From the NCBI GenBank assembly GCA_033961575.1, contig CM066731.1, positions 132,115,001 to 132,179,000 on the forward strand: a DNA stretch of 64,000 nucleotides, read 5' to 3'. Positions within the stretch are counted from its first letter, which is position 1; every line of letters begins with the position of its first letter. Below the pieces are notes generated by a model. The model saw only the letters and a program-made list of their open reading frames with translations, was not told the origin of the DNA and did no database searches. The stretch is from Aselliscus stoliczkanus. Lineage: Eukaryota > Chordata > Mammalia > Chiroptera > Hipposideridae. Both the position numbers and the translations under genes were made by a program. Below are positions 1-15,500 of this stretch, in pieces.

Positions 1-95
1 CAACTCAGCTCGGGCTGGCCTCAAACCGCTGATGCTCAGAGCTCAGCTTGCACTCTTGAGCGAGCTCTTAACCAACTGAGCCATTCGGCCGGCCC
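1..95 (-). repeat. SINE, 150-bp family, cut by the window edge
   Basis: Ends GGCCGGCCC on the plus strand, with the head module ACCAACTGAGCCATTCGGCC read in reverse. This is the 5' part of the medium-length tRNA-derived SINE. The 3' half lies outside the window. Confidence 0.85.
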
Positions 96-474
96 TTGAT
101 AAGATTTTTTAAACATCAATTTAAAAAACTGAATTTAGCTTTACTTAAAGCAAAACAACTCTTATGTCACTGGCTCATCTTTCTCATTCTGCTTATGATC
201 ATGTATAAACAACTATCAGTTTAAGGAAAAAAAATATTGGTATCAACCCATTTTACATTGCTATAGGCGACCGCGACCAAGGAAGACTGGCTTTCAAAAT
301 GCCTACATGGCATTTTGGTTCTGAGCTCTCAAAGATGCATTTTCAAAGGCAAGCATGCTAATAGATCACTTTAAAATTGAAGGTTGACAGCATAGGACTT
401 ATTAAATTTTATTTTATATTTAACTTAAATATTTCATTGTAGAAATTGTAATATCCTAATAGAAGTTTTATTAC

Positions 475-555
475 CTTCATATCAGTTTCCCTTGGAATGT
501 GATCCTTGAAATCTTCAATTGAACTTACAAGAAAAGGAATGTGGTAGGACAAGAC
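475..555 (-). CDS. NCKAP1: NCKAP1 exon e24, residues 927-953
   Basis: 27 whole codons, [20 protein letters not shown] then PRETDMK. The acceptor is CCTGCCTAG and the donor GTAATA. This is the last exon in the window. The human protein continues with 175 more residues, which lie before position 1. Confidence 0.95.
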
Positions 556-3500
556 CTAGGCAGGACAACAAATAAGAAAAGTAGAATTATTTTTAAATGG
601 CAACCTCTAAATTCATGAAATATTACCACTCACTTCTATTTTTCATAAAAATTATTTAACTTTAGTTTCATGTGATTTTTTTTTTTTTTAAGTTTTATTT
701 TGAGGGCAGTGTCACTGGCCATCATATGTGGGATCCAAACCAGGGCTGCTGGCATCCTAAGCCAGCTCCCAACCACTGCACCACTTGGCTGGCCCTCATG
801 TGATTTTTTAAAGCATTAAGATACATTGAAATGGAATGTACTCAATGCTAAACAGTACAGTCAAAATAAAAAATGCTTTAATGAAGAGTAAAACTGAAAA
901 AGTAGTGCAATATTCAGGCAAGTTAGACCCCCTGAATTTCAACTACCAAAACAAAAATAAGTTTAAATATCTCTAATTTCTATGTACTTTATTTTAGATA
1001 ACTATGAAAACTGGAATTTTAATTGTATCACTGCCAACTATAAATTTAAAAAGTAGCTTTTAACATCTAGGAAATTAAAATGGATTATTTGGATACAGGA
1101 TATGTACTTATAATGGTTTCTTACATCTCTAAGTGCTTCTTGTGCCAATGAGCGGAAGGATAAAATTACACCAATTATTGTCATCCTCTTCAAGACACTG
1201 TCAACAGCTAAATTTGAAGAAAGGGGAGAAGAAAAGAATGTGAATTGGACTCTTTCTTAACCTTGGAAAAAACGCTTAGGCATAAAATTCCCATGATAAG
1301 AGGCAAAACAAAAAGCAATTTGTTCATAACAAATGATTAAAGAGGCAAATGTATTACAAGCTGATATTAAAATTAAAAAACTTATAGTTCATTTCAAACG
1401 TTCTATTCTTTCTTTCTTTCTTTTTTTGAGGGCGGTGTCACTGGCCATCATATGTGGGACCCGAACCGGGGCCGCTGGCTTCCTAAGCCAGCGCTTAAAC
1501 ACCGCGCCACTCGGCCGGCCCCAAATGCTCTATTCTTTAAAACGGTTTACATGGTTCACCAGAATCTTGAAACAATCACATAGGTCGCACCTGTACAATG
1601 CTATCTAAGAAATGGTAGAGGTAGGAGGAAAGAGAGAGACTAGGGGAGAAAAGAGGAAACTGATGAGAGTGGATCTGAGTTAAACGGTCAAATGACCCTG
1701 AACCTGAAGATGCTGAATTCTTAAGTTGTTGAAGCCTAGAGAGCCCAGAAACAAAACATGACTATTGAGATCACAAGCAGTTTTGGTAAGACGAGGTTGA
1801 TAACAATTATGAATGGATTTGATCACTTACATTTTGGGTATAGGTCATTAGTCTGGAAATTATTACTTGGTTAACAAAATCAAAGGAGATTAGGATTAAA
1901 AGGATCAATACCATCATATATGGGTTTGTTTGTTTTTTCTGTTTAGCTGAGTCATCCTACCACCTGTTAGCAGTTCAGCAGCATCTCAGCTAGGGCTGGC
2001 ATCAAACTGCTGTTGCTCAGAGCTCAGCTCGCACTCTTGAGCGAGCTCTTAACCAACTGAGCCCCTTGGCTGGCCCAATACCATCATATTTTGAAAAGCC
2101 AACAAACATTTATTGAATTACTCCCCATATAGAAGGCATAGACTGTATAAGAATACAAATAAACAGAATAATAATCTAGACCTTAAGGAACAGTTTAAAT
2201 GAACTGTCAAGAAAACTAAGAAAATATGATCCTGTTTATGTGAGAAAAAGATATGTATTTGTATACACATAAAAAATTTCTAGAAAGATGTAGAGAAAAC
2301 TGTTAAGTAATAGTTACCTTTGAAGAGTAGAACTGCTGAGAATTGTCTTATTAGAAAGTAATTTCTACCTCCTGTATATTTTCTTTAAACCTTTATGATG
2401 AGTATCTTTTATTAAAACACATGAACAGACCTTATACAAGCCAAAATGTGAGAATTAAAATAGTAGTGCTAAAGAAATGATACAGGACACAAGTATGTTA
2501 TAAATTCCATATAAGCAGGAACCAGACTTATTAATCTTTTTATCCATCTTTTGCACTCAGCAAAGTACCTGAGACCCAAAATATGAGAAGATGTTCAATG
2601 GTTATTCAAGAAATGAGACTAGGCAATTATTACTATCAAGAAAAGGAAAGATGAAATAATGGTGAAAGAAAAAGATTCCTCTGAGAAAATGTCATCCGAG
2701 TTGGGCATAAAGGAGTAAGAAGAGAAGAGCATTCCAAGCGAGAAAACAAAATAGCAAACCCAGAAAAAGGAATGGCAGAGAATATGGTGAATTATCAGAA
2801 AATAAGTAGTGTGGTATCATATACTTTCCAAGAATCTGTTATCTAGAATTTAATCAAATAAATATGCTAAAACTAGATCTCACAACCTCTTAAATAGGTA
2901 CAACAATAATGCCACATTAAAAGTTCCTTTTCTTTTTTTTTTTTTGTGAGGGCAGTGTCACTGGCCCTCATATGTGGGACCGAACCGGGGCCACTGGCTT
3001 CCAAAGCCAGCGCTTAACCACCGCGCCACTCGGCCGGCCCGCCACATTAAAAGTTCTGAGAAACTTCACAGTAAGAAATCTTCTTTAACTTATTGTTTTA
3101 AAGAGTTATTTGCCAAACCTATTTGACCATGGGCACCTCTCCTCATCCCCCATAATTTCCATTATCATCCTGCAATTGTCTGAATGTCTGTGTCCCCACA
3201 AAATCCATGTTAAAATTCTAAGCCCCAAAGATGCTGGTATTAAGAGATGAAAACTTTAGAAGGTGCTTAAGCCATGAGGGGGTGGAGCCCTCAAGAATTA
3301 AATTAGGCCTTAAAAGAGGCTTCAGAGAGATTCCAAGCCCCTTCCATCATGTAAAATTACAATAAGAAGTCTGCAACCCCGAATACAGCCCTCACCCAGC
3401 CATGTCGGCACTAAGTCTTGGACTTCCAGAACTGGGAAGTCCTGTTCTGAGCAAATCTGAGCTGTTTACAAACTACCTTGTCTGTGACATTTTGTTATAA

Positions 3501-6500
3501 GAGCCCAAATGGACTAAGACACATCCCAAGAAACTAATAATACTAGAGCAGTGGCTAATGAGCCTGGGCCAGGCAAGCAAAAGGCAGTGGGAGAGGGGAA
3601 CAGAGTGGGAAGAATGGCTGGATGTGAAGTTAATCTAAATGTCTTTTGAATGCCATGCTAAGGAGTTTAAGCAATGAGGGGGTTGTTCAGGGTTTTCAAA
3701 ATATAAAGAATGATATGAAAAGAAGTATTTAAAATTTGACTCTGAATGTGGGAGACAGGTTAGAAAGGGGGAACTTACTACTGCATGTTAGGAAGCCATG
3801 ACTATAGTTCACCAATGATAATGCCTTAGAGGAGAGACAGGAAGAGGTCTGGGATTTAAGAGGTTGAATGAAGTAGGAGTTACAAGTTCAAACACCTACA
3901 GCAGGTAACATAAAACAGTGAAGTAGAAAGGTAAAAGACAGGGCAGTGAGTGGGAAAGACGAGAGAAAAAATTTCTGAAGAGGTCAACTGCAACTCAGCT
4001 ACAGCCACGTGGGGAAACGCTACCCAGATTTATTTTTGGTGGAGGGAAACCAGATGCTTGGATTTTTATGCAAAATATCCCATCTAAAAATAATGACAAT
4101 TTTTTTTTTTTAAATTTAATACAGCAGAGGGCCAAATAAAGCACTAGGATTTTGGGCCAAATGTGACCCACCAATTTGCAAACTCTGATCAGCAAGATAC
4201 AGCTATTTGGGCAGGCTGAGTGGCTCAGTTGGTTAAGAGCTCGCTCAAGAGTGCGGGCTGAGCTCTGAGCAACAGCAGTTCCATGCCCAGCCCGAGCTGA
4301 GCTGCAGCTGAGCTGCCAACAGGTGGCAGGATGGCTCAGCTAAAAAAATAAAAAATAAAATAAATAAATTAAAAACAAACAAACAAAAACACAGCTATTA
4401 GATGTAGAATATCACAGGAAGAATAAGGGAGGACAACCAAGTTTTCTTGTGTGAGTCATTAGGTAGATGGCAAGGGAGGTAATGAACAGTCAATAAAGAA
4501 AGATGATCAGGCTTTTCTCCCCACCCAGTTACACCTCTCATGAGGGGAAGATCTTTCCTGTTCCAGATGTTGTGAAGTATCGGTGGGCCACATACCTGAA
4601 GACGTCTAACAGTGTTTCTCAAACTTTAATGCAAATCAGAATCACCTACTGGGCCCCAGCAATGTGATTCAGTAGATCTGGCTGGGGTGGGACACATAAT
4701 AATTTACAATTTTTTTTTTTTTAAAGCCACACATTCTTTTCTTTTATTTTATTTTTTTAAGGGCAGTGTCACTGGCCCTCACATATGGGACCTGAACTGG
4801 GGCCGCTGGCTTCCCAAGCTAGCACTTAACCATCACACCACTCGGCCGGCCCAATAATTTACATTCTTAACAAGTTTCTAGGTGATGCGGATGATTGTTA
4901 TTTCTGGTCCACCAACACACTTTGAGAACCTCTGGTCAAACTTAGCACTTGGATATTAAACATCTGGAGCTCAAGAGAAAGAGTCAAGGCTGGGGATGAA
5001 TATTTAAGACATATTGATAAATAAGACTAAATATATTTTCCCTATAAGATTACAGAACAATGACTTTAAAAAAAATAGAGGTAAAAGTATTGGCATATGA
5101 AGAGAAAAAATAAATAAATACAAAGGATAATAAAAGACAAACACTACAGAGAAATCAAGTAGAATAAGAGTGAGGAAAGTGGGTAAAGTAGCCATATTAT
5201 AGTATACTGAGAGTACTGGGAAGATGAAACCATGAATTCGAGCTAGTTAAAAAGTTTAGCAATATGAAGAGTTGTAGGATCAATAAGAGGCAGATTTAGC
5301 AACAAACTTAAAAAGTGTCATTTCACAAAAAGTACCTGGCTTCCAGGGAGCAGATGATTTTCTGATCAGTGAAATTGCTTGGGATGATGAATGTAGCAAA
5401 GTCAAGTATGACAGTACAGAGGAGGAAGGAATTAAAATTACTAATCAAATTTTAAAGTCCAGAATGATAGGTAAGTAAAACCAGGAAGAGGCTGATTAGA
5501 AAACTAGAGAAACAGCAAAGTTTCAATGAGCTAGAAAAAGTTTAATGGGAGTGAAGGGCATGACTGTGGTCTGAGAGTGGAGTTTCAAATTCAAGGCTTT
5601 ACCATGGCATGGGGACAATTTTAGGTGGTAACATCCAAAGCTAAAGTAAAGGTGTTTGGAGGCAACTTGTAAGTCTGTAGATGGTGGCAAGGTCAGAGCA
5701 AAAGTGAGTGAAGTAAGTTTTTAAAAGGAAGAATTACTATTAAGAAAACATGAAAATGAAGGTCTGGAATATGGGAGCCATCATCAGAAATGATGAACCT
5801 ACCCCAAGCAGCAGTGTCAGAGAACACGATGTAATGAATAGGGACATTATTAAATTTGCTCAAGTCACATAGTTAGAAAGCCTAAAACTGAAAATTCATT
5901 TCAGATTGCCTTCCAATTCAGAAATACTTTTAATAAATTACACTTCTTAAGGGTATTTAAAAAAACATGTGTTACTGCGAAAATCAAACTGTTACAAAAT
6001 ACATCAACTTCTGGATATGGGGTGAAAGAAGCACCAAGATAAAGATTAGAGACAAAAGAGGGTAGTTTGGAAAAGAGCTGAACTGAAAGAGTAGCTTTCT
6101 CTATTTCCCTAAATAAGCCACTAGCAGGTAGATCTTTTTTCCCATATCACACACAAAAAAAGGATTTAATAAATTCTATTTAAAGACAAATTTTATATAG
6201 ATAGGTCATTAAGACTCAGCAATCTAGACTTTGGCCATGAATCACCACTATTATACACAAAATTCAAGTAAACACAATCTAGTAAAGGATTATATATTTT
6301 ATTTTGAAAACCTGCAAATTCTGCTTGGAATTTTAATAAATTCTATTTTGTTTCAATTCCACAAATAGGAGAGTTAAACTAGGAGTAAACAGGCAATGGA
6401 TTAGTTTTTTCTAACCAGATGACATAGTCAAATGTTATTGATTAGTAGAAAATTAAGTAGGGTTAAGGTGAGTTGGGTTGTCAACTGAGTATTAAAAAAT

Positions 6501-9500
6501 GGGAGAAACATGCAAAAAATGATAAGAATAAAGAAAAAAGGACTAGAAAATATAAGTATATAGTAAAGCAATGAACAAAAATGATCAGGTAGATACTTAG
6601 TAATTTCTACTATTTATTTACACTCCTCCTTCCTATATGCTACCAAGTTAATCTTTTTCATTTTTTTCAATTTCATTTTTTTAAAGTACCATACAGTAAA
6701 CCTGATGTTTTTTCACCCTTTTGGTGTACAGCTCTAGGGAAAATTTTTAACATGTGTATAGATAGCTGTGTTACCACCATCACCACTGTGGTGAACAGTT
6801 TCATCACCCCAAAAAACTACTTCATTGCATTTCCATTATATTCCTGGCAACCACTGATCTGTTCTACAAGGCAACCTGTAGTGTAATTTTATACTAATTT
6901 ATATTAAATAAGTTTATATTTTTTAAAGCAGGATAAGATAGCCTAATAAAGTGATCCTCAAAATCATTTTATAGCTTTATAAAATTGGATCTAGTTGCAA
7001 AACATTTTTTAAAAAAAATACCAAAGGAGAAGAATGTAAAATATATGAATGGCTTTAATTTTCTGAAGGATTATTTTTTATTTGGGAAAAATAAACTCTT
7101 TCTCTGGTTTTCTCAAATACAAAGAATCTTTTATTTGGGGTTTCACTAATTTTTTAATTTTGGGAAGGCTTTTAAATGAATCAGTAAGAAGTATGACTTT
7201 AAAATAGTTTCTAATTATAACTGAGTTCAAGTACAAAAATCATCTGAAAATAAAATTAATTCAAGTGCATCTAAAATATTGGGTTGTTGGAAAAGTAGTG
7301 ACGCTTTTTGCAACAAAAAACATAGAAAAAAATGTCATGACTTTTCCGAAAACTCAATAGTTAACTATCTAAACACTTTAATAAATATTTAAGATTCACT
7401 GTTATTTCATAATATACCCCCCACAAAGAATCAATGTGAAGAAGACATTAAAAAGAAATATTTTTAGAGTTGTAGGCTCAGATTCATGCAATAAATACTA
7501 GTTAGCAATAAAAATGAAGAAATTACTGATTCACTTAACACAGATGGGTTTATCTCAAAAACAGGTTAAGTAAAAGAAGTCAGACACAAAAGAGTATATA
7601 CTGTGTGATTCCATTTATATGAAGTTCTAGAACAGTAAATTTAATCTTTAATGATAAAAATCACGTAAGTCATTGTCTGGGTTTGGGGGCTGGGAGTGGG
7701 AAACTGACTATAAACGGACATGAGGAAACTTTCTGAGCTGATGGAACTGCTCTGTATGTCCACTGTGGTAATGGTTTACATGGATGTATATACATTTGTC
7801 AAAATCCATCACACAGTTCACTTAAATGTGTGTATTTTATTATATGTAAATTATCCCTCAATCAAGTTGATTTTTAGAAAGTTACAGATTCACAAGTTAA
7901 TTCTCCTTTAGTCTAAATTAATATAGATTTACTGTATTAAGTTTAATGGGTTCATTAACTGATAATAATATTCATTAAATATTTGACACATAGTACTAAG
8001 AGTATGGTAAAAAAATTTGTGAAACAGATACTTAAGAGATCCTTTGACTGTAAAATTTTTCTAGTTCTCTTCATAAGCTAAAGAGTACTATTCATCATTT
8101 ACTACTTATATTTGTATTTACAAATTTTGAGCAAAAACTAAATACTGAGTGTCAAGGTCTTCTTAAAGCTTATAAACAGTATCATGAGTTACCCACATGA
8201 TAATCTTTTAAAGAGTGCAGCCATCTGGTCTGGTTTGTCAAAGCTGGTCCTCATTTGTGTCAGCACATCAACATTCTCCACCACAAGTTTCTAAAAAAAA
8301 AAAAAAGATCCTAGATCAGGCTTAGTCCCCAGTGTTAATGAGATAAGAGCATGCTTGGAAATTACAGTCTGGCAAGTAGGAAATATAATTCATGAAATCC
8401 AGATGCTCTATGCGATATATTTTTGTTGTTGTAATAAAAGAATCTTAAAATTATTTACATAGGTTTAATGTTTTCTTTAGTTTGCAAATTCAAGAAGAGA
8501 GGAGTTCAGGAAAAAGCAATAAAGTAAAGTGGGATAAAGGATTATCTTATGCTTAGACACAGAGCAGCATCAATAATAAAAAGCAGACACGGAAGTGGAT
8601 AAAGAGTAATAAAATTCCAACCAAAACAAAAGAACTTGCTGAAGTTAAAGCTGACCAAAGATAGGCTAGAGTTCACTGCGGGATGTATTAAATCACAGGG
8701 AAAATAACTTATTGGGGTATACAGTATCACTTCATGGGGATTATAATAGAGCAATGTTTCCCAACATAAATTATCAAATGGAAGTGTCAACTTTCTACCT
8801 TCTCTTTCAGGGACCACTGAGAAAAGGCAACAAAAAGAAGGAAGGGATATAAATAAGCAAAGGGAGTGAAGTATAACTAAGAAAAGTGTAACTCATGAAA
8901 GAATGTTTTTCTTAAAAGGAGCACTGGAAAAGTAATTTAATTTAAAAATTATAACTAAAAACCAAAGGAAATTAATTTGATTCTAGCAGATAATAAATGT
9001 ATGTATTTGGAAAGCCTGAATACATATACTTGAAACATCCAGGGAAGAAGCCTGGATTTGGATATATGTAATTCTAAATACATATACCCAGGCTTCATCT
9101 CTGCATATTTCAATTCAGCAGGTCTGGGTGCAAAGATATAGCAAGAATGTTGTTAAAGTGCCGTAGTGGTTTTGTTATGAGCCAGAGGTTAATGACAATG
9201 GATTTAAGGGGAGCATGAAAAACTATACAGAAAATAGATAAAAATCATTTTTCAAAGTATGAATTTAGTTGATATTATTACTTCAGATTATTTCTTTTTA
9301 TACTCCCAATCAAATGTTCAGCTCCAGTTGCATTTATTTGCTAAATTCAACTTCTAAAGTCTCTAATTAGACTGCCTGCTCTCTCCAGGGCCAATTCAAT
9401 ACTTGTCCTGTCCTAAAACTGGATTCAATCAATACACACTGAAACTATATGCCCAACCCTGACAGTGTTCATGTACTTGAATATATCATGTCAGTGAATT

Positions 9501-12500
9501 AGACATCACTGAATTTTAAATGCACCATTACTTCATGTGCAATTAAGAAAAAAAACACTCTACCAAATAAACTGACATTTTCTAATCATCTGACTACAAG
9601 ATACAATTTCAGATATATTAATATAGGCTAACTGGACTTTAGAATCTAAATTATAGTATATATAGTATACAGTATAAAACCAATTATTTTATATATTTAA
9701 TATTAGGCTACTGTAATCATTTTTAAGCTCCTGTACTAGTAGGCTATTTACAAACAACCCCATTTACTCTGATCCAAATGAGGGAGGTGATATTCCAAGT
9801 TTACAACTAAGGAAACTAAGACTCAGAGAAGTTAGATAATTTGCCCAAAGTTAAAAAGATATAAGAAGAAGATTTGGAATTTGAATCCAGGTGTTTGATT
9901 TAAAAATCCATCCTCTTAGGGCCGGCCGAGTGGCGCGTTGGTTGGGAGCTCGCTTGGGAAGCCAGCAGCCCAGGTTCAGATCCCACATATGAGGGCCAGT
10001 GACACTGTCCTCAAAAAAATAAAAAAAATAAAAATCCATCCCCTTAATCCCTAAGGACATGGTTCCAAATGTTTAGTGTGCATCAGGACGATCTGAAGAA
10101 CTTATTAATTAAACAACACGCTGCTGAGTCCCAGCCCCACATGTTCTCTCTCATTTAGTAGGTTTGAGGTAGAACCAAAAATTGTGCATTTTTAACAACT
10201 TCCAAGGTAATGCTGCTGATGCTCTGAAGACCATACTTTAACAACTTAAAGCATTTGTTTATAAATTAATCTTTAAAAAAAAAAATGTTAATGACATATC
10301 CTCTTTATAGTTTATTTAATTTTTTTCTTTTCTTCAATTGCATCCTGAAACAATGCTCTCTTTATATTTAAAGCCATTGATTAATGTCACTGATGAATGG
10401 ACTGAAAGCTAGAAGTAATACTAAGATTTACCAATGCAATGATTTAAAACAAAGTAAGGCAAATCAAGTGAAACGTATAAACAGTACTAAAAATAAAATT
10501 GGTTTCGGGTTAAAAAAAAGTGTTAAATTCTTATGCAATTCGTATTTCAATTTCCTACTTCATTTGAAAAGAAACTCTTCTAGGACTCTGAAGAACAAAA
10601 AGAACTGATCTGTAAAATGCCAAAACAATACTTTTGGCAGGACTGGGGCATAAACTGACTCAAAAGGCACAACTCCAAATGAAACACCGCAAAAATTTTA
10701 GATGGAAAAGAAGATTGGTTGTTTTTTTTCCTCCAGAAAGTAATAAACATGTTTTACCACAAGTACACATGCTTAGTGCTGACTATGTCTGACACATGAT
10801 TTATTCACAGCTATTAATAAAAAGCTCTCCTTTTATTTTATTGGTGAACAAATTTACTCCTTGAAACAAAAAAAGTCCTCAGCTAAAACAGGAACTAAAA
10901 CAATTAAGGTCATCTTTAAGATGAAATAAATACATAAATACATAAATCAATAAATAAATAAATAAATAAATAAAACAAAATGCAAGCACATGTTTAGTTT
11001 ATGTCAGCTTAGAAAATAAGAGCTAAGAAGTTACAGAATGAACTTAAAAACACTGTAACTCCCCCAAAACATTTTATGCACTCATTTTAAAAAGATTAAA
11101 ATGCTATCAGAGGTATCAGCATGCTCTAATGCAGAGTGTGGGCTACAATGGTCTTCAGAGGGTTATTTTATAATACAAGAAAAAATTTAAATGTTCATAT
11201 CCTTTAATCCACTTTCAGAAAGTTTTCTTATAGAAATGCTCAAATATGTATGTAAACTATGTGGAATTGCTGGTTAAATGTAGAGAATTCTATACATGTA
11301 TCTAAAACTCCGATTCCTCCAGAAATCCAATGAAGTGCGTGGAAAACAATAAAAAGGCCAAATGAAGGACATCAACGAATTCTGTAAGATGGAAATTGGA
11401 GCAAAGAATAAGTAGAGATGAGAAATTTGATCAACAAGTGCCTGTAAAGGAGACACAATGTAGAAGGCAAGCTAATGCATATCTCAGAACCCGGGTAGAG
11501 CTCAGAAACTGGAGGGAGTGGCACAGAAAGGAAGGCTTGAGGCTAAAAGTAGGAGGCTTATTACATGTTTGTATGTTTGTATAAGAGGTTCTACAGCCAA
11601 CTTCTCAACATCTTATGAAGTGATGCAAACAAGGAGGACTCTAAATTCGGGAACACCAGGAACAGGAGGAGGCAGGAGAGAGAGACAGAGAATGACTGAA
11701 GAATCATGGCAGCCAGCCAGATGTACTAAACTTACCTCTACCCTCTACTGTTCTCTCAAAGACTTCCACTCTCCAGCTGGAGGTCGCTGTGTTTGGAAAA
11801 TTATTTGTAGGAACCGTTTGAACCCTAGGATGAAGATACCTTTCTCCAGGAGAAATTTTGTTAGCTTCTGCCAAGCATCTTGGGATGCTACTAGTCTAGC
11901 ACCACCTTAATCCAGGTTCAAGATGAGATTTATTGGACAAAGAGCAACAGAACAAGGCTGCAAATCCTGGCGTTTAAGTAAAGAGGATAGAGAGGAATAT
12001 AAGCAGACTTCCCACTGCCCACTTTGGGCAGGTTTTGTGTTTTGTGTATAAACCCTCTTACCCCAAAAGACCACCAAAATTACTGCTTAATTTTACAACT
12101 GTTACTTCTGGATCAACAAATGTCCTCAGGTCAAAAGTGGCTGCCAGTGCTAGGCTTATGTCTCTGAGTTACCACATTCACCTTGATTTTAGTCTAAAAA
12201 TATCTCATTATCTTTGTAGCTCTTTAAAAGGTGATTCTTTTTCTTTATATAATCTCTCTCTTTTTTTTAAAAGATTTTATTGGGGAATTGGCGGAGGGGA
12301 ACAGCGTTTGGGAATCGGGGAAGGGGAACAGACAAGTTGCTGTCCTTTTGTTCTTCAGTCTAGTTGCAGAGGATGTTGCTTCACTGTTGGTATCATCATT
12401 GCGCTCTTCCTGGATGAGGCAGATGGGTCGCTGGCCTCTGGATGTCGCTCACCGTGGCTATTGGCAGCTCACGCTTGGCTGCCAGCCGCTCACGCTGGCT

Positions 12501-15500
12501 ACGGGCCACTCACTGTAGCCTATGGCAGCCCACTGCAGCAGGGGCTGCAGCCCACACCATCACCAGGGCTCGTACAGCCCAGCTCCAGGTGGAGCTGTTG
12601 TTAGCTGTAGAGGGCAGTGTCACTGGCCCTCATGTGGGATCTGAACCGGGGCCGCTGGCATCCCCAAACCAGCGCTTAACCAATGTGCCACTCGGCCGGC
12701 CCTAAAGTTGTTCTTAGAAGAAAAGGTGGTCTAAGTAACCTAACATGCCAGTATAAGAAGCAAACCTCTAAACATTATTTTGTTTCTGGAATTTGATATA
12801 TTAAGTTATTCTAAAGCAAGTAATTTCATAGGAATGTGAAAAATGTGAAACAATTAGAATCATCACTGATAGACTGAGTACTTCTGGAGATACATCTCAA
12901 TGAGACATAATAGTATGTAACACATTGAACTTGCCTGCCTATATAAAACATTTTATCATCATAAGATTTCTTATGTACTAAAATACAAAAATACCCATGG
13001 AAGTGTACACCTTAGTACACAGACGCTGAGATTAAATGTCATGGATAACAGCTCCAGTTCTTACTAATACAACAGTAGTTGAATCCAGGGACATCTGGAT
13101 TACTTCTTGGGGTTGTTAAAGAGGGATCCCTAAGAAAATCATTGTAAAGCACTGTGCAACTCCAGAAAACTGAATTTTAGGACTAGCCTTGTTTTGAAGA
13201 AACCTAAATGATAAAGTCACAATGCTAGGAATGTAAAGCTTTCATATTTATTGTTGACCATATGAAGAAACCTTTTGAAAAATACTTAATCATCAAGAGT
13301 TAGTACTTGAGAAGCAAAAAGGTAAAAATAAAAGCACCTTAAAAAAGCCCTAGAACTAACATTAAATGATTAGTAAAATGTAAGTTTTTATCAAGGCAAA
13401 ATGAAAATTCAGGTCAAGTAAGGACAATCACATAGAAGATTGCTAAAATCAAAGTTTTAAAGAAAAAAATGTTTTAGGATACTAAATAATCTTGGTTTTA
13501 GAGCATATTACATTTAATGAGAAACCCAAGCTAATTCACATCAATGTATTTCAAAGATAACACAAGTTTCTTTTGTCTAGGTTTTGGATTCAGCTTTAAT
13601 ATTGTCAGATATTTGAAAAAGAATCCAGCCAAAACAATACCCTTAAATCAGAAAATTCAATAGTATTTTAAAAAGTCAACATAATTCATAGCATGACATA
13701 AACTTAAAATTTTAATATTATCCAAGAAAAAAAAAAGTCCCTCCGAGACATGAGAGAAATGTTAAAACATAAGCTTCTTTCATTTCTTTTCAAGAATAAG
13801 GATATATTTGATAACATCAATACTTATGGACACAACTAAGACATGTAAATTTATAAAAGGATTGCTAAGACGACAAAATCTGAACTCAAAAAAGATTCGG
13901 AAATAATGGAGTGTCTAACGATATAAATTTTTTTTTTTTTTTTTTTGAGGGCAGCGTCACTGGCCCTCATATGTGGGACCGAACTGGGGCCGCTGGCTTC
14001 CCAAGCCAGCGCTTAACCACCGCCCCACTCGGCCGGCCCAAACGATATAAATTTTTAAAAGAACAACAAAGCAACACTTAGATCTAAAAATACATTGTAC
14101 AAAATATGTGGAGAGCCATGGTTTAAGGTTAGTATATATGGGGGAAAAAACTTATCTGATTGCAAGTTAATATGAAAATAGTATGGTACAGCTACCAAAA
14201 CTATTAATGCTATCTTAAAATGTATTAGTAAAGAAGAATATCCAGAATATATAAGTGCTCCTTACTAATCAGATCTCTAGCTGAAGTTTATTCTCAGTTC
14301 ACGGCACTATTCTGTGACACCAACAACACAGAACTTGTACAGATGAGAGTAATACTGAATATGAATATATTTTACATGGGGAAGAGAAACATAATACACA
14401 ACAAAAGTTTTTAAACATGTGAAATGATCTTGTCAAAGGCAATCTCTGACTCTTGATGTAAGAATAAGGACCAATCAAAACTTACTATTTAGATATTCAC
14501 TCAAACAAAACTAGAGATATGCAGTAATTGATGAGACTAGCTCATTTTCAAAACGACCAGATCATCCACCTAGAAAAATATACACATCCCTGCATCAGAT
14601 AAGGGTGGGTTAAAGACAGTATAGCATGGTACTACTTTAAGCTCTGGAGCTAGGCAGACTATATATGTTTAAACTTCAGTTTCACAACTTATCAAGCATG
14701 TGAGCCTAGAAAGTTACTTAATTTTCCTTGGTCCTACTTTCCTAATTTGTAAAACAGGGAAAATTCCAGTTTTAAGGATTTAAAGGCATTAATAATATAT
14801 ATGTAAAAAGTTTTGAAAAGTCCTGGAACAAAGAGTCAAGAAAGCTAGCTATTCTTTTATTTTTTAAATTTTTTTAGAGGGCAGTGTCACTGGCGCTCAT
14901 GTGGGACCCGAACCGGGGCCGCTGGCATCCCAAACCAGCTCTTCACCACTGCACCACTAGGCCGGCCCTAAAGCTAGCTATTTTAATTGTTGCATCCAGC
15001 AGATATTTACCAAACATTTACTATGTGTTGGAAACTAATTTACCACCAAGGTTTTAAGCGAGTTTGTAATTAAGTCTTTACTCTAGTGACTGTGGCATAA
15101 ACAAATACATGATATGGGAGGTCATAGTAAGATACACATAAAACTGGATAAAGAGAATAAAGTAAGTGATGCCTGCTATTTAAAAAAAAGTGTGTTCGGG
15201 CCAGCCAAGCAGCGCGTTGGTTAAGAGCTGGCTTGGGACGTCAGTGACCCCGGTTCGGATCCCACATATGAGGGCCAGTGACAGTGCCCGCTACAGCTAA
15301 GATGGTGAACAACAGCTCCACATGGAGCTGGGCTGCTGTGAGTCCCCGGGACGGCATTATCTGCAGCCCCTGCTGCAGTGGGCTGCCATAGGCTACAGTG
15401 ACTGGCTGGCAGCCAGGGTGAGCTGCCAAAGACCGCTGTGAGAGGCCGTCTAGAGGCCGGCGATTGATCTGCCTTACCCGAGAAGCGTGCAATGATGATA

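Noticed and set aside
3178..3522. Possible endogenous retrovirus provirus
   Set aside because: Only a solo LTR-like block. No gag, pol or env sequence adjoins this or the LTR at 32608-33066.
11518..11910. 130-codon plus-strand open frame
   Set aside because: Low-complexity composition, no domain, no splice or promoter context, and it sits in the middle of a host intron.
12035..12604. 189-codon plus-strand open frame
   Set aside because: Most of it lies within a long composite SINE, and the protein repeats the translation of other copies.
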